A stretch of DNA of 5,682 bases from Flavobacteriaceae bacterium (GTDB lineage: Bacteria; Bacteroidota; Bacteroidia; Flavobacteriales; Flavobacteriaceae): assembly GCA_030633285.1 (NCBI GenBank), contig DAOVTC010000088.1, forward strand, positions 1 through 5,682. The letters are read 5' to 3'. The notes beneath the pieces were generated by a model. That model was not told the DNA's origin. It saw only the letters and a list, made by a program, of their open reading frames with translations, and did no database searches. The first letter of the stretch is position 1, and each line of letters opens with the position of its first letter. Below, piece by piece: positions 1 to 5,682 of the stretch. The position numbers and the translations under genes are program-made.

Positions 1-1
1 C

Positions 2-184
2 AAAAGGTTTTATTACCAATCTGGATTTAAAGGTCAATTTTGCATTTCTTTTCCCGAATACAATCTGGTTATAACAAGGTTTGGTCACAAAGCGCTTAAG
101 AAATCTAATATGGAAGATGTTAGCAAAGATATATTCATTTATATTAAAGAAGCACTTAGAATAATAGAAAAAATAAATGCTTGA
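2..184 (+). CDS. C-terminal fragment, probable beta-lactamase-family serine hydrolase
   Basis: This open frame enters from the left edge and stops at TGA 182-184, giving about 60 C-terminal residues. The stretch GFKGQFCISFPEYNLVITRF resembles the last strands of class C beta-lactamase/penicillin-binding-like serine hydrolases (Beta-lactamase, PF00144), where a 'G-x-G-G-Q-x-I-x-V-x-P-x-x-x-L-V-V-V-R' pattern closes the fold. It is followed by a short lysine-rich helix. The catalytic SxxK and YxN motifs would lie upstream of the window, so activity and substrate cannot be judged. The next gene starts 12 bases after this stop on the same strand, so the two are probably co-transcribed. The assignment rests on one short motif and could be wrong. 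Confidence 0.6.
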   Translation, partial: KRFYYQSGFKGQFCISFPEYNLVITRFGHKALKKSNMEDVSKDIFIYIKEALRIIEKINA

Positions 185-196
185 AAAAGTAGTTTA

Positions 197-964
197 ATGA
201 AAAATAAAAAAGAACTCAAAGAATTTTTAGAGGCTAAAGTTATTGAATACAATAACCCAAAGTTTATTGAAAGTGATCCTATTCAAATACCACATCAATT
301 TGCTGCAAAAGAAGATGTTGAAATATCAGCTTTTTTAACTGCAACCATTGCTTGGGGAAATAGAAAGATGATTATCAAAAACGCGCAAAAAATGATGGAT
401 TTATTAGGTAATTCTCCTTATGATTTTATCATGCAACACAATGACAATCAACTAGATGATTTTAACAACTTTGTCCACAGAACTTTTAACTCAATCGATT
501 TTAGATTCTTTATAAAATCACTAAAAAACATCTACCAAAATCATAATGGGTTAGAAAGTGTTTTTTCAAAACATGCTGAAAATGATTCCATGCAAAATGC
601 AATCCATCAATTTAAAAAAGTATTTTTTGAAATAGAACACCCAATCAGAACTCAAAAACATATTTCAGATCCATTAAAAAATTCCGCTGCAAAGCGAATC
701 AACATGTTTTTACGCTGGATGGTTAGAAACGATAATGCTGGTGTTGATTTTGGCATTTGGGAGACATTGTCTCCTATACAACTTTCTTGCCCTTTGGATG
801 TGCATTCAGGTAATGTTGCTCGTAAATTAGGCTTGCTATCACGTAAACAAAACGATGCAAAAGCTTTGTTTGAATTAGATAAAAATCTTAGAAAAATGGA
901 TTTAAAAGACCCTGTAAAATATGATTTTGCCCTATTTGGTCTCGGTGTTTTTGAAAAGTTTTAA
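197..964 (+). CDS. TIGR02757 family protein (DUF2400)
   Basis: This is a complete 255-residue protein of the TIGR02757/DUF2400 family (PF09674), common in Bacteroidota and some other phyla and without a settled function. Recognisable family blocks are EISAFLTATIAWGNRKMI near residues 42-59, AAKRINMFLRWMVR near 164-176, CPLDVHSGNVARKLGLL near 198-214, and the C-terminal DPVKYDFALFGLGVFE. The protein is soluble, with no signal peptide or membrane segment, so it should be cytoplasmic. The PLDVHSGNVARKLG block looks like the 'VDTHVxRVxxRLG' region of HhH-GPD DNA glycosylases, in which the Asp (here Asp201) is catalytic, and Lys166 lies in a helix before it. A DNA-repair role is therefore possible, but it is inference only. 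The ATG at 197 follows the previous stop by 12 bases and gives the usual family N-terminus. Length and ending look intact. Confidence 0.88.
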   Translation: MKNKKELKEFLEAKVIEYNNPKFIESDPIQIPHQFAAKEDVEISAFLTATIAWGNRKMIIKNAQKMMDLLGNSPYDFIMQHNDNQLDDFNNFVHRTFNSIDFRFFIKSLKNIYQNHNGLESVFSKHAENDSMQNAIHQFKKVFFEIEHPIRTQKHISDPLKNSAAKRINMFLRWMVRNDNAGVDFGIWETLSPIQLSCPLDVHSGNVARKLGLLSRKQNDAKALFELDKNLRKMDLKDPVKYDFALFGLGVFEKF

Positions 965-974
965 AATACTCATG

Positions 975-1000
975 GAGTGACTGTAAGTACTACGTTACTC
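975..1000. other. Imperfect hairpin just after the DUF2400 stop
   Basis: GAGTGAC (975-981) pairs with GTTACTC (994-1000) through seven pairs including one G-T wobble. After a bulged T at 982, GTA (983-985) pairs with TAC (991-993) around a five-base loop. The structure starts 11 bases after the stop of the upstream gene. No T-run follows it on the plus strand, so it is not a standard intrinsic terminator. It could stabilise the 3' end of the mRNA or be a Rho-dependent stop. Function is unproven. Confidence 0.4.
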
Positions 1001-1037
1001 ACCTGATGAATCATAAATCATGAACTATAAAACAAAA

Positions 1038-1060
1038 AAAGCAGGCAAATTGCCTGCTTT
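1038..1060 (-). terminator. Intrinsic terminator of the repeat lipoprotein gene
   Basis: AAAGCAGGC (1038-1046) and GCCTGCTTT (1052-1060) form a perfect 9-bp stem around an AAATT loop. On the minus strand the stem is followed by TTTTTTTGTT (complement of 1031-1040 and the A-rich stem base), the classic U-tract, and it lies 18 bases beyond the stop of the 1079-2182 gene. On the plus strand the downstream sequence is only moderately T-rich, so it may also stop rightward transcripts from the DUF2400 operon, but less efficiently. Confidence 0.85.
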
Positions 1061-1078
1061 CAAACTATTTATTAACCT

Positions 1079-2182
1079 TTATTTTGCTTGTGAAATCGCT
1101 TTAATATGAGCAAATACATCAACTCCGTTAACTTTTAACTCCAATTGTTTATCATACATTTTAACTCCCTTTACATCATTTAACTGACCTTCAGGTGAAA
1201 TTGCCTTAATACCATAAAACTCTCCCTTTTTGTTAATAGCTTTTATATGAATTATATTTCCTGAACGGCTAACTCCTTTCACATCCAATTTATCTCCTTC
1301 AGGAGTAAGAGCTTTAATATCATAAATGGTACCATCCTCACCAATAGCTTTAACTGGTGCATATTTATCATCACTTAATAAAACTTTTATCGGTAATTGT
1401 GCTTCACCAATAAAAGCCTTAATATCCATAAGGCTTCGTTGGTTAGATTCTCTGATTGCTTTGATATCAAAAGTATTTCCATCTTTATCTATTGCCATAA
1501 CATCTAATAATCTACCCTCTGGGTGGATTGCTTTTATATGCCAAATAAAATTACTGCCTGAACATTCCATCGGTGGCAATGCTTTAATATGTGCGTGCAC
1601 TTCAACTCCATTAATCTTACACTCAACATTTTCTTTAGTTACCTTAATACCTTTTACATCATTGAGTTTGCCTTCTGGTGAAATTGCTTTAACACCATAA
1701 AAAGTTCCATCTTTGTTAATTGCTTTGATATGTATTATATTCCCCGAGCGACCTACTCCTTTCACATCCAATTTATCACCTTTAGAAGTAAGAGCTTTAA
1801 TATCATAAATAGTTCCATCTTCCCCTACGGCTTTAATTGGTTTATACTTATTGTCACTTACTAAAATTTTAACAGGTAATCGTTTTCCTCCAACAAAGGC
1901 TTTAATATCAATAAGGCTCCGTTGGTCAGAATTTTGTATAGCTTTAACATCATAGACATTTCCATCTTTATCTAAAGCCTTAATATCTAAAAAACCACCT
2001 TCAGGGTGTATTGCTTTAATGTGCCAAATAATCTCATTAAAACTAACGGTTTCAGCCTCTTTCAAGGTTTCGGCAACTTTGGGTGCATTATTAGTACAAC
2101 CAAATAATAAAAATAAAAGCCCAAGAATTGAAACAATTCTTGTTGTACGGAATACTAACGAAATGTTATTCATTTTTCTCAT
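1079..2182 (-). CDS. Predicted lipoprotein with two tandem lysine-ladder repeat domains
   Basis: This 367-residue protein is of unknown function. It has a basic N-terminus (Arg2, Lys3, Arg12, Arg15), a hydrophobic stretch at residues 16-27 and a lipobox-like LLFGC with Cys29 as the likely lipidated residue. The -2 Phe is unusual. The residues after Cys29 (TNNAPK) lack the acidic cluster typical of Bacteroidota surface-export signals, so a periplasmic outer-membrane or inner-membrane anchor is as likely as surface display. After a short linker come two copies of a 150-residue domain (53-202 and 214-363), offset by exactly 161 residues with no gaps and about 72% identical by eye. Each copy consists of about thirteen units of roughly 12 residues, pattern [DHGP]-[IV]-K-[AG]-[ILV]-x3-G-x3, suggesting stacked beta strands. 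The coding frame is intact. The start at 2182 gives a normal signal peptide, but Met4 (codon 2171-2173) is an equally possible start. No Shine-Dalgarno site is visible. The family was not recognised with certainty. Confidence 0.85.
   Translation of the reverse strand: MRKMNNISLVFRTTRIVSILGLLFLLFGCTNNAPKVAETLKEAETVSFNEIIWHIKAIHPEGGFLDIKALDKDGNVYDVKAIQNSDQRSLIDIKAFVGGKRLPVKILVSDNKYKPIKAVGEDGTIYDIKALTSKGDKLDVKGVGRSGNIIHIKAINKDGTFYGVKAISPEGKLNDVKGIKVTKENVECKINGVEVHAHIKALPPMECSGSNFIWHIKAIHPEGRLLDVMAIDKDGNTFDIKAIRESNQRSLMDIKAFIGEAQLPIKVLLSDDKYAPVKAIGEDGTIYDIKALTPEGDKLDVKGVSRSGNIIHIKAINKKGEFYGIKAISPEGQLNDVKGVKMYDKQLELKVNGVDVFAHIKAISQAK
1094..1543 (-). repeat. Repeat domain copy 2 of the lipoprotein (residues 214-363)
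   Basis: This is the second 150-residue copy, again from WHIKAIHPEG to AHIKAI, aligned to copy 1 without gaps. The lysine ladder is kept at 12 of 13 positions; Met229 replaces the second lysine. Most other differences are conservative Ile/Val/Leu swaps. The least conserved part is the unit at residues 342-349, against 181-188 in copy 1. The copy ends four residues before the C-terminus, so the protein is almost entirely signal peptide, linker and these two domains. Confidence 0.9.
1577..2026 (-). repeat. Repeat domain copy 1 of the lipoprotein (residues 53-202)
   Basis: This is the first 150-residue copy, from WHIKAIHPEG to HIKAL. Its periodic lysines are at 56, 68, 80, 94, 105, 117, 129, 141, 153, 165, 177, 189 and 200, a spacing of 12 except for 14, 11 and 11. 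Two cysteines (188 in the copy, 207 in the linker after it) have no counterpart in copy 2. Corresponding codons in the two copies have diverged at many synonymous sites, so the duplication does not look recent. Confidence 0.9.
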
Positions 2183-2457
2183 ACCAGAATATTTAAAAAT
2201 TATTTATTTGTTTATTTAGATTATTTTTAATTTATTTTCATAGCTATTTTTAATACCATAGAATATTTCTTAAAGTTAAGATTAAATCCTTAAATTTCTG
2301 CTGATAAAAATCAGTTTATTATTATTTTTAGATATTATTAAATATGAGTTTAATCTATTTTATTTAGTAGATTTTTAAAGAACTAAAAATTAGTCTATAG
2401 TCTAAAAATGTAGTTTCAAACTTTTGACTTTCAATATTCGGCATTCGACTACAATTA
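2183..2457. other. Divergent AT-rich intergenic region, no gene seen
   Basis: This region separates the minus-strand lipoprotein from the plus-strand methyltransferase and should carry both upstream regions. No credible coding frame was found. Small features seen are an inverted repeat CTTAA-AG-TTAAG (2269-2280), a small hairpin CTGAT-AAAA-ATCAG (2301-2314) followed by T-rich sequence, an inverted repeat AATCTA/TAGATT (2352-2357 and 2368-2373), and a tandem TAGTCTA pair (2391-2404). All are short and expected fairly often in such AT-rich DNA. For the minus-strand gene only a poor -7 match was found: TAGCTATG on the minus strand (2239-2246), one base off TAnnTTTG, with no matching -33 TTG. Confidence 0.5.
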
Positions 2458-2460
2458 ATG

Positions 2461-2468
2461 TACCTTTG
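2461..2468 (+). promoter_or_regulatory. Bacteroidota -7 box TACCTTTG upstream of the methyltransferase gene
   Basis: TACCTTTG is a full match to the Bacteroidota sigma-ABfr -7 consensus TAnnTTTG. The expected -33 TTG is replaced by a weak TTCG at 2437-2440, 20 bases upstream. Transcription would begin near 2473-2476, leaving a leader of about 12-15 bases before the ATG at 2488. This position excludes the in-frame ATG at 2458 as the translation start, because it would lie upstream of the transcript. Confidence 0.7.
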
Positions 2469-2487
2469 CAAACTTAAAATTTATAAA

Positions 2488-3705
2488 ATGCGCTTACACA
2501 GAACTTTAGTTTTTGCCGTTATTGATTCTTTAAATTTAATTTTTAATGAAAATGAGTATGCTGATAAAGTTGTAGCAAAGGCTCTAAAAAGAGATAAAAG
2601 ATGGGGATCTAGAGATAGAAAATTCATTGCCGAAACTATTTATGAAATGGTTCGTTGGAAAAGATTATACAATGAAATTGCAGGAACCAAAGAGCACTAC
2701 ACCAATGAAAATTTATGGAAAAATTTTACAGTTTGGGCAATTTTAAAAGGGTATAGTTTACCTGATTGGAAACAATTTGAAGGCACACCTACAAGAAGAA
2801 TCAAAGGTAAATTTGATGAATTACAAAAACAAAGAAAATTTAAAGAATCTATACCAGATTGGTTAGATGAATTGGGTGAAAAAGAACTAGGTGAAAAATG
2901 GGAGGCAGAAATTATCGCATTAAATGAACAAGCTAAAGTAATTTTACGTGTAAACACCTTAAAAACAAATAGATCTTACCTTAAAAAACTACTTGCAACA
3001 GATAGTATTGAAACCGAAATTTTAAAATCTCAACCAGATGCTTTGGTTTTGACTGAACGCAAAAATGTATTTATAACAGATGCTTTTAAAAAAGGATTTT
3101 TTGAAGTACAAGATGCTTCTTCTCAATTGGTTGCTCCATTTTTAGATGTAAAACCAGGTATGCGTGTTATTGATGCTTGTGCTGGCGCAGGAGGAAAAAC
3201 GCTTCATTTAGCTTCGTTAATGCAAAATAAAGGACTAATAATTGCATTAGATATTTACGGAAATAAACTAAAAGAATTAAAACGAAGAGCAAAAAGAGAT
3301 GGTGCCCATAATATTGAAACCCGCCATATTGAAAGTACAAAAACAACCAAAAAATTAAAAAATACTGCCGATCGAGTTTTAATTGATGCACCATGTAGCG
3401 GATTAGGAGTTTTAAAAAGAAACCCTGATGCCAAATGGAAACTACAACCTGAGTTTATTGAAGAAATTAAAAAAACACAAACTGAAATTTTAGAGAGTTA
3501 TTCTAAAATGGTGAAATCTGGTGGAAAATTGGTATATGCTACTTGTTCTGTTCTTCCTTCTGAGAATGAAATGCAGATAGAAAAGTTTTTAAGAAATAAC
3601 AAAGACTTTAAATTAGTAAATGAAAATAAAATATCACCAGCCAAATCAGGTTTTGACGGATTTTATATGGCGTTAATGGAAAAAATTGACACTAAAAAGG
3701 TATAA
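2488..3705 (+). CDS. RsmB-like 16S rRNA (cytosine-C5) methyltransferase, NOL1/NOP2/Sun family
   Basis: This 405-residue SAM-dependent RNA methyltransferase is of the RsmB/NOL1-NOP2-Sun type, which transfers a methyl group to C5 of cytosine in rRNA (C967 of 16S rRNA for E. coli RsmB). An N-terminal NusB-like helical region is suggested by the segment around WGSRDRKFIAETIYEMVRW. The catalytic domain has the SAM-binding motif DACAGAGGKT (229-238), motif IV DAPCSGLG (300-307, Cys303) and motif VI ATCS (351-354, Cys353). In this family the motif VI cysteine attacks the base and the motif IV cysteine aids release. The C-terminal DGFYMALMEK matches the usual end of the family. The length is near the E. 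coli enzyme (429 residues). The start at 2488 (MRLHRTLVF) is preferred over the ATG at 2458 because the promoter box at 2461-2468 lies between them. The family is secure; the exact target base is inferred, since paralogues modify other sites. Confidence 0.92.
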   Translation: MRLHRTLVFAVIDSLNLIFNENEYADKVVAKALKRDKRWGSRDRKFIAETIYEMVRWKRLYNEIAGTKEHYTNENLWKNFTVWAILKGYSLPDWKQFEGTPTRRIKGKFDELQKQRKFKESIPDWLDELGEKELGEKWEAEIIALNEQAKVILRVNTLKTNRSYLKKLLATDSIETEILKSQPDALVLTERKNVFITDAFKKGFFEVQDASSQLVAPFLDVKPGMRVIDACAGAGGKTLHLASLMQNKGLIIALDIYGNKLKELKRRAKRDGAHNIETRHIESTKTTKKLKNTADRVLIDAPCSGLGVLKRNPDAKWKLQPEFIEEIKKTQTEILESYSKMVKSGGKLVYATCSVLPSENEMQIEKFLRNNKDFKLVNENKISPAKSGFDGFYMALMEKIDTKKV

Positions 3706-3713
3706 AAATACCT
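3698..3713 (+). terminator. Weak hairpin overlapping the methyltransferase stop codon
   Basis: AGGTAT (3698-3703) and ATACCT (3708-3713) form a 6-bp stem with an AAAA loop; the TAA stop lies at 3703-3705. The following ATTAAATATTTATT is AU-rich but not a clean U-run. It may be a weak intrinsic terminator or a 3'-end stabiliser. No better terminator lies between this gene and the next one, which begins 110 bases downstream, so read-through is possible. Confidence 0.35.
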
Positions 3714-3815
3714 ATTAAATATTTATTGTCCATAATAATTTATTCCTAAAATACCAAGGTGTAACATTTTAAAAAATAATATTCTTTCATTAAATCAATC
3801 CTAAAAAATCAAAAA

Positions 3816-4595
3816 ATGGTATCACAATTTAAAAAAGAAAGCACAATAAAAATTAGTCAAATTAAATTTATTATATTCATTTTGCTTCTGAATTCTGGTC
3901 AAATATTGGCTCAAATTAAAACATTTACGGTTGAATCTTTTGATAAAGTTATTGTAAGTCCACATATTCAGGTGAATTTTGAGCAAGGTGATAAAGAAAC
4001 TGTATTGATCAATGATATTACAGTTTCTATAGAAAAACTTAATATTGAAGTTTCTGGCAAAACACTACATATTTATTTAGATGATGCAAAATATATTACC
4101 AAAAATGAAACAGAAAAAAATAATAATCACAAAGTAAAACGACCAATTTATAAAGGTACGGCAGTTAAGGCTACCATTTTTTATAAAAATTTAAATGACC
4201 TTTCTTTAAGAGGAGAGCAAAAATTTATTTGTAAAAGCACTTTGAATAATGATAAATTTAGATTGATAATTTATGGTGAATCCGAAGTAACACTTAATGA
4301 AGTAAAGCTAAAATCATTGAATACAACTATTTATGGTGAAAGTATTTTAAATATAAAAAAAGGAACTATTGGAAAGCAAAAAATTACTGCTTATGGCGAG
4401 AGTGAAATTAATTCTTTGGCTGTAGAAACCGAATCTATTAAAATTACAGTCTATGGCGAAAGTGAGATTAAAGTAAATGCATCTAAAAGTATTAAAATAA
4501 CTTCTTATGGAGAGGCGGAAATAAGATATTCAGGAAATCCTGAAATCAATAAAGGAATTATTATTGGTGATACTTCCATTGAAAAAATAAATTGA
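3816..4595 (+). CDS. Secreted DUF2807 (GIN domain) beta-solenoid protein
   Basis: This 259-residue exported protein has the layout of the DUF2807 / GIN family (PF10988, 'putative auto-transporter adhesin, head GIN domain'), which is abundant in Bacteroidota and of unclear function. A long basic n-region and a hydrophobic core (residues 18-25) precede a signal peptidase I-like site, ILA-Q at 32/33. The mature start is typical: a strand 'FTVESFDKVIVSPHIQVNFEQGD' type, then an 'LNIEVSGKTLHIYL' strand pair, then a lysine-rich linker (92-113). The C-terminal half is a ladder of rungs with GE at a turn: RGE132, YGE153, YGE173, YGE193, YGE213 and YGE231, spaced 18-21 residues, as in a right-handed beta-helix. 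No lipobox or sorting domain is visible, so it is likely periplasmic or released. It stands alone between two housekeeping genes. The start is the only Met in the N-terminal region. Confidence 0.85.
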   Translation: MVSQFKKESTIKISQIKFIIFILLLNSGQILAQIKTFTVESFDKVIVSPHIQVNFEQGDKETVLINDITVSIEKLNIEVSGKTLHIYLDDAKYITKNETEKNNNHKVKRPIYKGTAVKATIFYKNLNDLSLRGEQKFICKSTLNNDKFRLIIYGESEVTLNEVKLKSLNTTIYGESILNIKKGTIGKQKITAYGESEINSLAVETESIKITVYGESEIKVNASKSIKITSYGEAEIRYSGNPEINKGIIIGDTSIEKIN

Positions 4596-4650
4596 TAGAA
4601 TTTAATTAATTAACTTAAAACTCTTTTGATCAATTTTCGATTAAAATAAA

Positions 4651-4667
4651 TTATCGTAGTACGATAA
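4651..4667. promoter_or_regulatory. Perfect 8-bp inverted repeat, operator-like
   Basis: TTATCGTA-G-TACGATAA is a perfect inverted repeat of eight bases per arm around one central G. The pairs at its core include C and G in a spacer that is otherwise almost pure A/T. Such a compact dyad suits a dimeric DNA-binding protein better than a transcript hairpin, since the loop would be a single base. It lies 55 bases after the DUF2807 stop and about 170 bases before the purL start, so which gene it might control is unclear. Confidence 0.35.
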
Positions 4668-4796
4668 GATTACACAAAATGCTCAATAGAATTTAATTTT
4701 ATATAAATGACTTTATAAATAATTTTCACAGTTTACATTCCTAAATTATTTTTTGATTCTTATCAACATTCATAAGCAAATGCAAAGGGATTTCCG

Positions 4797-4804
4797 TAAA
4801 TTCG
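4797..4804 (+). promoter_or_regulatory. Possible -7 box upstream of purL
   Basis: TAAATTCG differs by one base from the Bacteroidota -7 consensus TAnnTTTG and lies 33 bases before the purL ATG, which would leave a leader of roughly 25 bases. No TTG is found at the expected -33 position, so the call is tentative. Confidence 0.25.
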
Positions 4805-4837
4805 CATCTTTAAATTTATTCTCTAATTTATTTAAAC

Positions 4838-5682
4838 ATGATCTATTTTTTTGCAAAAAACAACACCATTTTTACTGTTTCAGCCAATGTAAAATTTGAT
4901 AATAAAAATTTAGAAAAACTACTTTGGCTTTTCGGAGATGCAAATCAAATTGAACAGAAAGAAATTATTGGATATTTTATCGGTCCACGTAAAGAAATGA
5001 TTACTCCATGGAGTACAAATGCAGTTGAAATTACGCAAAACATGGGAATTACAGGAATTACCCGTATTGAAGAATTTTTCAAAAAAGATACAGATAAGCC
5101 TGATTATGATCCTATGATCCAACATTTTTACACAAAAATAGATCAGGATATCTTTACGGTTGATATGAAACCCAAACCTGTTTTAGAAATTGAAGATATT
5201 GCTACTTACAATCAAAAAGAAGGTTTGGCACTAAATGATGAAGAGATTGAATATTTAAAAAATCTTTCTAAAAAATTAAACCGAAAATTAACCGATTCAG
5301 AAATTTTTGGATTCTCACAAGTAAATTCTGAACATTGTCGGCATAAAATATTTAATGGAACTTTTATTATTGACGGAGAAGAAAAACCAAACTCTTTATT
5401 TGGTATGATTAGAAAAACTTCTAATGTAAATCCTAATTCTATTATTTCTGCTTACAAAGACAATGTTGCCTTTATTGACGGGCCAACCATAGAGCAATTT
5501 GCTCCAAAAACAGCCGATAAACCTGATTTTTACGAAAAAAAAGATGTGAAATCGGTTATTTCGCTTAAAGCGGAAACGCATAATTTTCCAACTACGGTTG
5601 AACCTTTTAACGGTGCTGCTACAGGTTCTGGTGGTGAAATCCGTGACCGACTTGCTGGTGGAAAAGGCTCATTGCCATTGGC
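4838..5682 (+). CDS. purL: Phosphoribosylformylglycinamidine synthase, N-terminal part (runs off the window)
   Basis: PurL converts formylglycinamide ribonucleotide, glutamine and ATP to formylglycinamidine ribonucleotide, the fourth step of de novo purine synthesis, in the cytoplasm. The first 281 codons are present, without a stop before the window ends. The order is that of the large single-chain form (about 1,200-1,300 residues in Bacteroidota and Proteobacteria): a PurS-like N-terminal domain with GPRKEMITPWSTNAVEI from residue 49, a linker domain with NSEHCRHK (163-170), and the beginning of the first ATP-binding synthase domain with KAETHNFPTTVEPFNGAATG from residue 244 and GGEIRDR after it. 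These motifs are highly conserved and identify the gene firmly. The ATG at 4838 begins MIYFFAKN, a usual start for this form. No purine riboswitch or PUR-box was recognised upstream. Confidence 0.95.
   Translation, partial: MIYFFAKNNTIFTVSANVKFDNKNLEKLLWLFGDANQIEQKEIIGYFIGPRKEMITPWSTNAVEITQNMGITGITRIEEFFKKDTDKPDYDPMIQHFYTKIDQDIFTVDMKPKPVLEIEDIATYNQKEGLALNDEEIEYLKNLSKKLNRKLTDSEIFGFSQVNSEHCRHKIFNGTFIIDGEEKPNSLFGMIRKTSNVNPNSIISAYKDNVAFIDGPTIEQFAPKTADKPDFYEKKDVKSVISLKAETHNFPTTVEPFNGAATGSGGEIRDRLAGGKGSLPL

Noticed and set aside
1326..1700. Plus-strand open frame of 124 codons inside the lipoprotein gene
   Set aside because: It is antisense to the strongly periodic lipoprotein repeats, has no family resemblance, and its openness follows from the repeated codons of the real gene.
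1094..2026. Periodic DNA repeats considered as a CRISPR array or satellite
   Set aside because: The period is that of a protein motif (36 bases with variable codons) in an uninterrupted reading frame; there are no identical repeats with unique spacers.
2019..2219. Plus-strand open frame opposite the lipoprotein N-terminus
   Set aside because: It covers the signal-peptide codons and the upstream region on the wrong strand; the hydrophobic look is a mirror effect, with no promoter or motif.
2301..2330. Hairpin CTGAT-AAAA-ATCAG with a T-rich tail as a terminator
   Set aside because: No plus-strand gene ends upstream of it, and the 5-bp AT-rich stem is too weak to call.
2697..3394. Two minus-strand open frames (2697-2957 and 3167-3394) inside the methyltransferase
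   Set aside because: Both lie antisense to conserved methyltransferase sequence, including the SAM-binding and catalytic motifs, and show no domain of their own.
4596..4837. Possible purine riboswitch upstream of purL
   Set aside because: No conserved purine-aptamer core or three-way junction was found, and no terminator or sequestering hairpin with a U-tract is present.
4919..5581. Two minus-strand open frames (4919-5125 and 5396-5581) opposite the last gene
   Set aside because: They are antisense to unmistakable PurL sequence and encode nothing recognisable.

Overview
The window is AT-rich and reads as Bacteroidota DNA, most likely a member of the Flavobacteriia. The grounds are: starts without a clear Shine-Dalgarno sequence; a TAnnTTTG-type -7 promoter box (TACCTTTG) directly upstream of one gene; a TIGR02757/DUF2400 protein; a DUF2807 (GIN-type) secreted protein; and a long-form PurL. 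The genus cannot be read from the sequence.

Layout from left to right. (1) Positions 2-184 hold the C-terminal end of a protein that looks like a beta-lactamase-family serine hydrolase. It is followed 12 bases later by a complete TIGR02757/DUF2400 gene (197-964), probably in the same operon. (2) A convergent intergenic region with two hairpins follows. The second hairpin (1038-1060) is a good intrinsic terminator for the minus-strand gene. (3) Positions 1079-2182 (minus) encode a predicted lipoprotein made of two gapless copies of a 150-residue domain. Each copy is built from about thirteen roughly 12-residue units that carry a near-invariant lysine. This is the most unusual gene here. (4) An AT-only divergent intergenic stretch (2183-2487) ends in the TACCTTTG promoter of an RsmB/NOL1-NOP2-Sun rRNA cytosine-C5 methyltransferase, whose start is best placed at 2488. 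(5) Positions 3816-4595 encode a secreted DUF2807 protein with a regular YGE ladder. (6) After an AT-rich spacer with a perfect 8-bp inverted repeat (4651-4667), purL begins at 4838 and runs off the window.

The genes do not form one obvious pathway. RsmB and PurL are housekeeping genes (ribosome modification, purine synthesis). Between them lie two exported repeat proteins that probably act at the envelope, and TIGR02757 has no settled function. No mobile element, CRISPR array, phage gene, tRNA or rRNA was seen. No defence-like or otherwise clearly novel multi-gene system is present. The main lead is the lysine-ladder lipoprotein.
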